Translations under genes and position numbers: made by a program
Assembly: GCF_963576545.1 (NCBI RefSeq)
Contig: NC_083653.1
Location: 12,409,858 to 12,473,857, forward strand
Length of the DNA stretch: 64,000 nt
DNA from: Limanda limanda
Lineage: Eukaryota > Chordata > Actinopteri > Pleuronectiformes > Pleuronectidae
Reading direction: 5' to 3'
The notes under the pieces: model-generated
Database searches by the model: none
Seen by the model: the letters and a program-made list of their open reading frames with translations, nothing else
Told to the model about the DNA's origin: nothing
Part shown: piece by piece, positions 1 through 57,314 of the stretch
Numbering within the stretch: position 1 is the first letter of the stretch
How the letters are laid out: each line of letters opens with the position of its first letter

Positions 1-894
1 AAAATTGGGTTGAAACTACTAAGTCGTCATTTCTCTCTCCTTGCTCGGAAATCTGTAATATTCTCGGCTGCGGTGGCAATTTTGGAGCTTAGTAAGTCAG
101 AGAAATCACTCCTGGGAGAAATGTGAAGTCGGAGGCATGGCATATGCAGTACAGCCTTGCAGCAGTGCTAATCCGACTACTGCAGAAGGGAGGTCTGTCT
201 GGCAAAGGGAGTATTATATGCAGTCATGTATTTTTAATACCCAATTTTCACTTGTTATTAGGCTCAACAACAATACTTCAGTATTTATTGACAATTAAGA
301 GAATGCATCTTAATAGCGCTGAATATTTCAGCAAGGTTTTGCTGCCGTGGCCAGTTCAGCAGTGACTTGAGAAACATAAGAGGATCTATTTGATTCTGCC
401 GCATCTGAGTCTATGAATGTTTTCAGTGAGAAACTACACCTCAGATTTGAACTGAATAAAAACAAGACAAAAAAGATTTGACTAAACATCTAGCTATGCC
501 ATTATGTTGACTGTCTCTTCCGCATCTGTCACAAAAAGGCTCTTTATCTTTCTGGAGGGATGTGAAGCAGAGCTGGTTCGGTGTTGTACATGAGCTCTCA
601 CTCAGATGTCTGAACTTCCTACAGAGCATCTCTGCATCTAACAGCAGTTAGGTCTCTTCCAGAAACACAGTCTACAGTTTCACTAGGAAATATTGTTCCG
701 GTGTGGAAAGTGGTAAATAAACATTAAAAAAAACTGCTGACATCAACTTCTGTCGATTATAACATCGCGCAATACTGACTTTTTCATAAAGACACAAGGC
801 TGCTGAATTTGTTAAATGTCATTTTTCCAATCTGTTGAACTGGCAGAGAAAATCTTTCAAAGCAAACATCTTTAAACTTTCAGCAAATAAATCC

Positions 895-1264
895 CAGTGG
901 TGGGATGTCACTATGTACAATTACTTTGTATGGTTCTTCACTACATTCTTCATGTATCTGTATCTTAATAAGATACCTCTCACTTTTACTCCACTACATA
1001 TATATGTACCCTTGCAGCAGCAGCATCAGCAGCACAGGTGAAGAAACACCTGAAATGGATCCGAAAGAGACCCAGCCATAATGATGTAGTAGAGGGATCC
1101 ATTTGGCAGGTACTTTTACTTTTAAAAGTAAAGTATTTGTATTATCCAAATACAGCATATTTAAAATCAAGTACTTGCTTGCTTTTACTCTGAATTTAGT
1201 ATATTTTGTCCTTATATTTGTACTTTAAGTTAAGTAAAATGTTCGGATACTTCCTCCACCAATC
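895..1264. mobile_element. non-autonomous hAT-type element with 8-bp target duplication
   Basis: Begins CAGTGGTGGGATGTCACTAT and ends TTCCTCCACCAATC, whose reverse complement GATTGGTGGAGGAA is an imperfect inverted copy of the left end. The flanking octamer ATAAATCC is present exactly at 887-894 and again at 1265-1272, the target-site duplication length of hAT transposons. The interior is rich in TACTTTTACT / ACTCCACTACAT strings typical of this fish repeat. No transposase ORF, so non-autonomous. Confidence 0.8.
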
Positions 1265-1363
1265 ATAAATCCAAAGCTATCTCTACATAGCTAGACAGAA
1301 AAAAACAACAAGCATTAATTGTGGGTTATGACTAGCAATTATTTATCCTCTTCAGTAACAGCA

Positions 1364-1672
1364 GTGCATCCATCCATTATCTATACAGCTTCATCCTGAA
1401 AGGCTTGCAGCGGGGAGATGGAAGCAATCCCAGCTGACACCCGGCGAGGGGCGGGGTACAATCTGCACAGGTTGCCAGTGTATCGCAGAACCAGTATACA
1501 GAGACAAACCATCATTCACACTCACATTCACACATAAAGTCTTCAATTATCTACCTGCCAAGCTGAGGTGAACATGCAAACTCTAAACAGAAAGACCCCG
1601 TCTCTAGCCGGGATTCAAACAAATAACCATCTTGCTGTGAGGCACCCATTGCTCCCTCGTGCTGCCCAGTAA
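1364..1672 (+). repeat. fish dispersed repeat, SINE-like (copy 1)
   Basis: Starts ATCCATCCATTATCTATACA and runs through CCCAGCTGACACCCGGCGAG, the CATTCACACTCACATTCACA stretch and GCCGGGATTCAAAC (an RNA-polymerase-III B-box-like string in reverse sense) to GTGCTGCCCAGTA. A diverged second copy in the same orientation lies near 26770. Recognised as a common teleost interspersed repeat; assignment to a named class is uncertain. Confidence 0.7.
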
Positions 1673-1699
1673 CACCAGTACTTCACAGATTAAGTGTTA

Positions 1700-2687
1700 A
1701 GGCCAATTTACGGTTCTGCGTTTTTGAAAAAACGGACAGATAAGACCGCCCTATCCGTCGTGAAACGCCCTCTCCGAGCGCTTCGGACAGCTTTTCGTAC
1801 AGGTCTGATTTTTCTAACTTCTCCGTGTTGTGTCGGAGACCCGACCGACAGCTCTTGGCTGTGATTGGTCCGTGAATGACATCATTTCCGTATGACGTCA
1901 TTTCCGTACGACGTCATTTCTGTTTGACGTCATTTCCGGACCTCTAACTTCCTGATTCACAATAAACACATACATAACTACGATTCTACGATTAATGTGA
2001 CGTGTGTGTTAAGCCAGCGGAGTTGTCCGGCTGACGGTGGCTCGTTAGAGCACTGACGGCATGTGTGCACGGTCACAGACGGTTATAACGAGCTTTCAAA
2101 ACGGCGCTAGCGGGCTAGGCTAGCCACCATGCTAACTGCGGTGGTAACAGTGCAAGAACCCGCCGTCACGACTTTAATTCCACTTCTATCATGACACTGT
2201 TTCTATAATACCGCCAGGTTAGAAGCAAACACTGGGTAGTAGTTAGTGTCGGGAGTCCCTGCTGACTGTGTGTGGAAGCTGGGAGGGAGCTAGCTAGGTC
2301 CGTGTAGCCTCTAGCTACATGTAGCCTCAAGCAGATTCAAGCTGTGGAATCAGCAACACAGTTCGGAAACAAGCCCGGGGAACCGCTGCGCTAAGAAACG
2401 ATTACATCAGCATTTTGACCCGCTGGGTGTCACTTTATTTAGTTCTGTTAGTTGCCATGGTTCAGTGTGTGGGAGACAAGCCACAGAGAAATATAAACAC
2501 AAGTGGACTTCTTCTTCCGATAATTGGGGTAGGCTTCTCTGAGCTCGTCTCCCGTTGCGCCACCTATGGGTTTGGCGGTAAATTTTTTCCGACGTAGAGT
2601 GGTCGGAGAAGTAAATATCAAAAAGACTCTTGGACCCCTGTGGAGACCTCTCCGAGAAACGGAGAACGTAGAAGCATACTGGAGCCT
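1700..2687. mobile_element. PIF/Harbinger-like non-autonomous element
   Basis: Left end AGGCCAATTTACGGTTCTGC and the reverse complement of the right end (AGGCTCCAGTATGCTTCTAC) agree at 13 of 20 positions and share AGGC, a central TA and TTCT; both are followed by (G)T. The trinucleotide TTA flanks both ends (1697-1699 and 2688-2690), the target-duplication size and sequence expected of Harbinger elements. The 988-bp body is CpG-rich compared with its surroundings and has no transposase ORF. It carries the CRE-like array listed separately. Confidence 0.6.
1877..1937 (+). promoter_or_regulatory. four CRE-like boxes at 16-bp period
   Basis: TGACATCA (1877), TGACGTCA (1893), CGACGTCA (1909) and TGACGTCA (1925) are spaced exactly 16 bp apart, each followed by TTTCCG or TTTCTG. 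TGACGTCA is the perfect CREB/ATF palindrome and TTCCG is an ETS core in reverse. A CCAAT box in reverse (ATTGG, 1864-1868) sits 9 bp upstream. That these bind factors is inference. Confidence 0.6.
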
Positions 2688-3383
2688 TTACAATAATTAC
2701 ACTAATGATAGTATAGTAGAAAGTTAAAAAGAGGACTATGGGTGATTGGGAGAAAACCACTGACTCTACACTACCCAAGAGCAAGAAAACTACTTTGTAG
2801 CTGATTAGCTTTAAATCAGCATAGCAAAACTTCAAAAAGAAAACGTACTTGCTCAGGTTAGCACAAGACTCCTGGGCTGAGAGTGTCCCTGTTCCCAAGC
2901 TGTACCATAAAATCTTGGTTCTGTGCAGCTATCCCCTGCTGTGAGTGTGCAGCGGAGATACACATTATCACAGCGCAGCACACCACCGAGCAGCTAAAGG
3001 GAGCCATGTGAGCCAGTTGAAAAGGTCAAGAGATGATTTGTTAAAAAGTTCGGTTGCTTCATTGCAGCCAAAACAACCAGCACTCCTCATAGTTGTAATT
3101 CAATGTTCCAATTAAGGTGTGAAAAGGATGAGAACCCCATCAAAGAATGGTCATTTGAATTCATTCAAGCCAGACTGACACACTTTTCCCTTGTTAGTCT
3201 CTGATTATCATTCACTCTCCTTCAGACGCACTGCAGACCCACACAGCCTCGTGGGAGACTTAGAGGACGGGCCCTCTTGCCATATAAAATAAAATGTGTC
3301 CCAGAGCAGGAACGGAGGCGAGGGCAAAGGCAGAAAAAGTAGGAGGACAAAAATACTGAATGAAGGTGTCAGAGTCAAGCATG

Positions 3384-3386
<3 letters not shown>

Positions 3387-3478
<92 letters not shown>

Positions 3479-3530
3479 GAGAGAGAGGGAGGGAGAGAGG
3501 GAGAGAGGGAGAGAGGGAGAGAGGAAGAGA
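3387..3530 (+). repeat. (GA)n microsatellite with GGGA-variant tail
   Basis: About 80 bp of pure GA followed by imperfect GAAA and GGGAGA units. Purine-only on this strand. The Glu-Arg ORF over it is an artefact of the repeat. Confidence 0.95.
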
Positions 3531-4157
3531 GATGATAGCTGGGTTTGTTGATTACGATTAAGGATGTAAAAGGAAATAAAAAACTCTCAGCCTACATGAA
3601 TAAAGTTATAATGTTGCTGGAATAAAGTTGAAATATTACAAAAAGAAAGTCGAAATTGAGAAAAAAATATTAATATTATGAGAATAAAGTCGTCATTTTA
3701 CGAGAATAAAGAAAAAAAGGAAATTAGAAGCAAAGATAACCAATCTCATCAGAAACTATGAATCCTCTATGGATGTCAAATAGACGTAACCTTCAAGTCC
3801 TCTTTCATTCAGAGTCTTTTCAAAGTCCTGATACTTGATATTTTGGTGCTGATTGAAAAAAAAAAAGTATTGAATTATTTGTGAGACCTTAACTAAAGGT
3901 TACTTTGACAAGAAGCTCCATATTCGTCATTTCTATATTTATTTACTTTATGCTAAAATTACGACTTTTGTTTCTACATCACGGCTCTAATACTCCGTCG
4001 TAGTTGACAGCTCCTTGGAGAGAGGAGGGAAGAGAAAGGTGGAAGGGAGAAAAGTGAAATACCTCATGGTTTACATAATTAAACAGTATTAGTCCACTTG
4101 ACTTGTGTGTGTGTGTGTTGTTGTGGCTCTGTGTGAGTGTTTGTTTGTGTGTCTGAC

Positions 4158-50694
<46,537 letters not shown>

Positions 50695-51007
50695 GTTTAC
50701 CTGGTGCAGCTGTCAAAAGTCCACGGTGGTCGGCAGGGGACAAAATACATCAGGGGGACCGCGCTAAAAATACTGTAGTTATTCAATGAAAAACTGATTT
50801 GACGTCTTGGCAAAATTTAAGGTGATGTTCATTTACTGCACACGTGACCGCATAATCTTAAGCGTCTCTGGTTCAAAGTCTATTTAGGGACAGATTGCAA
50901 CCCGGAACCAATGTTCGAGGGGAACCGTCCCTCTTTACAAGCTGCACCGAGCCGCAATCTGTGAACACGTTGCTTCCGGTGGTGGTGTATTCTCAGCAAC
51001 AGAAGCA
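50695..51007. promoter_or_regulatory. shared bidirectional promoter region of nbas and ddx1
   Basis: Only 313 bp separate the two divergent start codons, so both 5' UTRs and core promoters must lie here or overlap the first exons. No clear TATA box at a usable distance. Visible candidate sites are the palindromic E-box CACGTG (50841-50846, in CACACGTGACC), CCGGAA (50902-50907) and CTTCCGG (50973-50979), the last two being ETS cores. Binding is inferred, not shown. Confidence 0.8.
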
Positions 51008-51023
51008 ATGGCAGCGTTCGGTG
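51008..51023 (+). CDS. ddx1: ddx1 coding exon 1
   Basis: Only 16 coding bases (MAAFG plus one base), donor GTAAG. The rest of the exon is 5' UTR in the shared promoter. Confidence 0.93.
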
Positions 51024-54000
51024 GTAAGAAATCTACCTTCAATTCAACAGCATGGCGTCCTGTTCATATTTGACTCAATCGTGACACTACTTAAAATACT
51101 CAGGATGTTTATTGAGTCGTTTGATTTTACTTCTTTTAAACAGAAATGGGCGTCATGCCTGAAATCGCGCAGGCTGTGGAGGAGATGGAATGGCTGTAAG
51201 TGACGCAGGCTGAACGTGTACAATCAGTGTTGTTATATAATGGTTATATATATGTTCATTTAGCTGTTTGTTATCTGATTTATTGTAATCGCTGGGTTTC
51301 AGGCTGCCTACTGACATCCAGGCGGAGTCTATCCCTCTTATCCTCGGTGGAGGAGATGTACTCATGGTCAGGTTTAACTCTTTTAGCTCCTTGTTTCAGA
51401 CACATGACTTTCCACAGTGCAACTCTTACATCGTATTCTCCTTTCTTCCTTTCAGGCTGCAGAAACCGGCAGCGGTAAAACAGGGGTAGGTACATCAAAG
51501 CCACGCCAATCTAGAATACAACTTAACCTGTGCAGTTTGCATTCAATAATAATCATAACTTTTTTGTAAAGCACTTATTTAAATAAGGTTACAAAGTGCT
51601 TCACAAAAATCCATGGCAAAAAGATAAAGTAACTAAAATGAAAGGTTTCAAATTCAGCTCAATTTTCTGGGCCAAATCACAACAGTTTAAAGAGAAACCC
51701 AACAGTTCCCACAATGAGAGACCAGGAACAGCTGTGTAGCTATCCCATTTGAGCTCTCTCAGACTTGTTGTTATTAAGAAAATATGGTTTAATTGTTAGT
51801 GAATTAAAATTTAATCATCTGATCAAGTGGCATAAAAAGCTGAAGTGTCACACTTGTCCCCTTCAGGCCTTCAGCATCCCAGTGATCCAGATTGTGTACG
51901 AGACCCTGAAGGACGAGCAGGAGGGCAAGAGGGGCCGAGCCTCCGTCAAGTCCGGAGGAGCAAGTGAGATCACCTGCCATATCAGTGACTTGTTTGTTTA
52001 CAGTCTGTGGTGGGTGGAGCAGCTGAAATGTGCTCTTTTTTGTGTTTTTTTTCAGTTTTCAACAACTGGCAGATGAATCCTTATGACCGCAGTACAGCCT
52101 TCGGTAAGAGCAGAAAATCAAACCGGTGGTTTTGTAGTCGAGCAGGACAGTCCAACGTGTTACAAGTCCAATTGCATGTAGTCCAGCTTTGTTCTTGTGT
52201 CGCCACTCCTCAATGTCACCTTGTGTTTTTACTCTTAAAGCAATCGGTGCAGATGGACTGTGCTGCCAGAGCAGGGAGTTTAAAGAGTGGCACGGCTGCC
52301 GCTCTACAAAAGGTGTCACCAAAGGTATGTAGTGCACTTTAGAATTAGATGCATTTCACACAAAAAAACTATGGAAAGATCATAGCTTCCTTTTGTTAAA
52401 GTGAACTATCCTTGTTTGTTTGTTTTGTTGTCCAGGGAAGTACTATTATGAGGTGGCCTGTCACGATCAAGGTCTGTGCCGGATCGGCTGGTCCACCAGT
52501 CAGGCAGCACTGGACCTGGGTAAACTCTTCTACTCTACTGCTGTGAAGTGTGTCAGCTAAAATAATGTTTTTCAATTGAACACTAATTAAATTCTTTCTT
52601 TACAGGAACTGATAAATATGGCTTTGGTTTTGGAGGAACTGGAAAGAAGTCCAACAACAAGCAGTTTGACAGCTACGGAGAGGTAACAGTGGATGGATGA
52701 TCATGGTGTTTAGATCCATGTGCAAAAGTGAGGATAATTTAGATCTTAAAAACAAATTGTCTCTTTGTTATCTTGCGCCTTTGCAGGAGTTTACCATGCA
52801 TGATACTATTGGATGCTACCTGGATCTAGACAACAGTCAAATGTCCTTCTCCAAAAATGGTGGGTTCTCAGAGGTTCTTATTTTCTCTTTTTTTTATTTA
52901 AGTAGACATCTGTAGTTGATAGTAAATAAAAAGGCTTATAGTTCTTTTCCCTTTCTCTCTGGTTTCCTTTGGCAGGTAACGACCTCGGTGTGGCTTTTGA
53001 GATCCCTCAGAATCTGAAGAGTCAGAGCTTCTTTGCCTCCTGTGTGCTTAAGGTAACACAACAGAACCATTCAAATTTAATGTTGGAAAAAATAACGACT
53101 GTGTTAAACACTATAAAAATGTCGTCTGTTATTTTGTGCCAGAATGCAGAGCTGAGGTTCAACTTTGGAGGAGAGAGCTTTAAAAACGCCCCAAAAAGTG
53201 GGTTTGTTGCCCTGGATCAGGCACCAGAGGGTCACAGCGTCAAATCCTCTCAGGCAGGTCTGTGGACAAGACACACATACACAAATATTACCATTAAAAA
53301 TATCACTGACCGTTTGAAAACCCTTCACAACAAAATCCCACTTTCCGTTCACATTTTTAAACCATGCACAAAATCTTCTTTGAGAAGTATCACCACCAAA
53401 ATGACGACACTGATCAATTCCTTTTATTGAGTATCTGTCCCTTTTCTTCCCGTGCAGGCAGTGCTAAAGTCAGTCAGGTGAAAGCATCCTCCAATGCGCC
53501 CAAAGCCCTGATCATCGAGCCGTCCAAAGAACTAGCAGAGCAAACTCTCAACGTCGTCAAAAACTTTCAGAAATATGTGGAAAACCCCAAACTCAGGTAG
53601 GTTATACAGAGCTGCCCAGGACACTGGTAGACACGAACCTGATTCCTTTTGTGTTCCACTGTGTTGTGCTGTTTCATCGTGTACTACATTTGTCTGCATT
53701 TATAGATACATTTGTAATACCAATTTGATACCAGCAGATGGAGTCAGTGCTCAGTGTTTAATTTAATCCATCTGTCTCTGCAGGGAACTGCTGGTGATAG
53801 GTGGTGTGCCTGCCAAGGATCAGCTGGCTGCTCTGGAACAGGGGGTATGTGAGATCTCACGTCTCCAAACTCTTCTTATTAAAACATGTTTTTCTCCGTC
53901 ACTCCTCATTAATCTTTCCCTGTCTCTGCCTCTCTCTGTGTAATGTCTTCGCCTCGTGGTTCATCAGATCGACATCGTGGTGGGAACACCCGGCCGACTG

Positions 54001-57000
54001 GACGACCTCATTTCAACTGGGAAACTCGTTCTGTCTCAAGTCCGCTTCCTTGTCCTGGACGAGTGTGTATGTTCAACACATCTGCTGCACTTTAAAGATT
54101 TATGTTTCATCAGATGCACAGATTGTCACTGCCGATAATGTTCAAATACAGTGTTAATGGTTAGTGTGTACAGCCTCACTATCCCCGATGCCAATAACCA
54201 TGCATTTGGATTCTGTGTGTCCTCAGGACGGCCTCCTCTCAGCAGGATATACAGATTTTATCAACAGGATCCATAACCAAATCCCACAGGTCACCTCTGA
54301 TGGCAAGAGATTGCAGGTAACACTGGATAAGGTTGCATTTGTTACAAAAAATATTTCACTGAAACGGCACAATCTATTTTCCATGTTCTTAAATGGGAGC
54401 TGCAGATGGTTTAGATTAATATTTCAACAACTCTGTCTGGCCAGTTAACAAAGTTGCACATTAATCTACATATGTTATTTTAGTAACAATAATCCCAAGA
54501 GTGTGTTTAATTTCTAACGTCAAGCTGTAGAATTTAAAGAGCTGGAAAACATTCCAAAAATATTTCCGTGTTTTACAAAATAATGTGTTTAAGGTGATTA
54601 AAGCACTTTTCTGTTTTATTGTTTCCACCCCCCCCCCCACCCCCCCAGGTGATAGTGTGCTCCGCCACTCTGCATTCCTTTGACGTGAAGAAGTTGTCCG
54701 AGCGCATCATGCACTTCCCCACGTGGGTGGACCTGAAGGGCGAGGACTCCATCCCAGAGACGGTCCATCACGTGGTGGTGCCTGTCAATCCTAAGACCGA
54801 TCGGCTGTGGGAGCGACTGGCAAAGAACCACATCAGGGTAAGTGCCACAAGCTTGTTTCTGGTTGGCGTGTTTTTTCTGTTTGTGTAAATGAATGTCTTG
54901 ACACAGCGTTTCCTCTTGACCTGTTTTTCTTTGGTTAGACTGATGAAGTCCATGCCAAAGATAACACCAGAGCAGGAGCCAATTCTGCAGGTAGGAGCAG
55001 ATCAGCAGCAGATTTTTGACTATTTGATTTTATCACTATAATAAAACTTGTGACATCAAGCTTCTATTAAATGTACTTCACAGGGAATTAAGTTGAGCTA
55101 GATATATAAAAACGCTGATGTTCAATTGAGCCTTCAACATCAACAAATGTTATTTGTGTTTTTTAGAAATGTGGTCCGAGGCGATCAAGCTTCTGAAGGG
55201 CGAGTACACGGTACGCGCCATCAAAGAGCACAAGATGGACCAGGCCATAATCTTCTGTCGCACCAAGATCGACTGTGACAACATGGAACAGTACTTCATC
55301 CAGCAAGGAGGAGGTAGGAGGAAGTAGTGCTATTTAGGCCTTGTTCAGACCTGGTAACAAAGGTCTCAGGTCAATCACTAGTAGATGGTCTGGGACACGT
55401 GGTCTGTCCTCTTGTTATCAGATCACAGAGACAGATGTTGACACCAGGTCTGAACAGGAGCTTTATCTATACTTTGTACACACACATGACAATCAAGTAA
55501 TGTTGACACAATATATATGAGACTTTTTTTCCCCCTTTCACAAATTCTTTTTGTCAGGTCCAGACAGTAAAACCCACCAGCTTTCTTGTGTTTGTCTCCA
55601 TGGCGATCGCAAGCCCAACGAGCGGAAAACTAACTTGGAGCGTTTCAAGGTGAGAGAAGAAAAACACGCCGGCACTCTTTGACAAAGTTTAACCAGCTTT
55701 CCTGTTTTTTATGTTATCTTTGTATCTTTCAGAAAAAAGAGGTGAGACTTCTGGTCTGCACAGATGTAGCCGCCAGAGGAATTGACATCCACGGAGTTCC
55801 TTACGGTAAGAGAAATGCTTCAGACTTTCTCAATAAGAGTTAACACCTTTTTTTTCCCCTACATTTCCAAATGCTTATTTATCTTTTGATTTCTTGGCAA
55901 ATGCAAGCCCTCTCTCTGCCACTTGTTCTCATAACATTCATCTTTTCTTCTCCAGTGATTAACGTCACGCTGCCAGATGAGAAGCAGAACTATGTCCATC
56001 GTATTGGAAGAGTTGGAAGAGCTGAGAGGTAGATTTTGTGAATGAGTTGCACTTATTATTTTTACTATTGTCTTATTGTGCGGTCTGTGTTTGTAGAATC
56101 ACATGAAAATGATCAGATTCATCATCACCTGAAATCTTAATATGTTCATTTCCCATTCACCCACAGAATGGGACTGGCCATCTCCTTAGTTGCTATGGAA
56201 AAAGAGAAGGTAGGTAGAATGATAGATGTACAGACTCTTAATTTAAACTAAATCTAGTTTTTTTTAAATGCTTGTCAGTTGACTTGAGTTGTCAGTACAT
56301 CTCTCCATGTGTGCAGGTGTGGTACCACGTTTGCACGAACCGGGGCCGGGGCTGCTACAACACCCGACTGAAGGAGGATGGCGGTTGCACCATCTGGTAC
56401 CAGGAGAAAGAGGTATAGAAAGATGGAGGCAGAAACATAATCAAGCTGAGGCAGCGAGTTAAATATTGTGTTTAGACGTACGGCTCCATCTGAGCTCTAG
56501 CACAGGGCTGTCTGAGTGATTTAATAGGCAGCCGCGGAATTTGTCATCCTGGCTGAAACGGCACTCGGGGGTTTGAAGTGTAAATCGTGTGTTTGATGTA
56601 ATACATTCATGGTGAAACTCTCACGTTTTACACACGTTGAATATGCAGAGGAATAAACAACTTGGCAAGACGATAAGAACTGACGCCGCTGTTGATGTGA
56701 TGTAAACAAACACATGTGATTCTGCCACAGAATTTAAACTTCCTGTCCTGCCTCCTGCGAGCTCTGCCCAGACCTTTTCCTGTTGTTGTAAACACCTCTG
56801 ACCCTGCAAGCGTTCTGCTGCAGTCTTTATAAATTCCTGGGAAAGTCTGAACTGGACAATTTCTGAAGTTCATGTCTGAAAGCGGCTTACATGACGTCAC
56901 AACCCGCCCATCCTGCTCTCTTAATCCTCGTTGAGACATTTCCCCTTGTTCTCCCTGATCACAGCTCCTGTCAGACATTGAGGAGCACTTGAAGTGCACC

Positions 57001-57265
57001 ATCACCCAGTGTGAGCCGGACATTAAAGTACCTTTGGATGAGTTCGATGGAAAGGTCTCGTATGGTCAGCGCAGGAAATTGACAGGTATGAGCAGCAACA
57101 ACTCTAACATGACTCAACTGCAAGAATTGCAACTGAATATCGATTGTAATGAGCTGTATAGACCGACATTATATTTCCTGATCACAATGTCTATTTAGTT
57201 TTTAAATTAATTTGTTTTTTTAACCCATGTAAAATGGCATTGTAAAACGCTCTGTATACTATAAT

Positions 57266-57314
<49 letters not shown>

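Larger units (their letters stand above)
1..4157 (-). other. nbas intron 26 (partial)
   Basis: No coding similarity recognised. It holds, left to right, a hAT-type element, a fish dispersed repeat, a Harbinger-like element, a (GA)n tract and a short AT-rich stretch with several copies of an (A)GAATAAAGT-like motif near 3595-3710. These are given as separate entries. Confidence 0.8.

Noticed and set aside
1..4157. Search for nbas exon 27 (KLHDMVDQLEQ block)
   Set aside because: No matching reverse-strand sequence found, so the exon is taken to lie beyond the left edge.
53604..53766. Open frame continuing past ddx1 exon 13 into intron
   Set aside because: Similarity to DDX1 stops at the GTAGG donor and resumes in phase at 53784.
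54067..54140. Continuation of the ddx1 frame past DEC into VCSTHLL
   Set aside because: Not DDX1-like; this is intron 15 read-through beyond the GTATGT donor.
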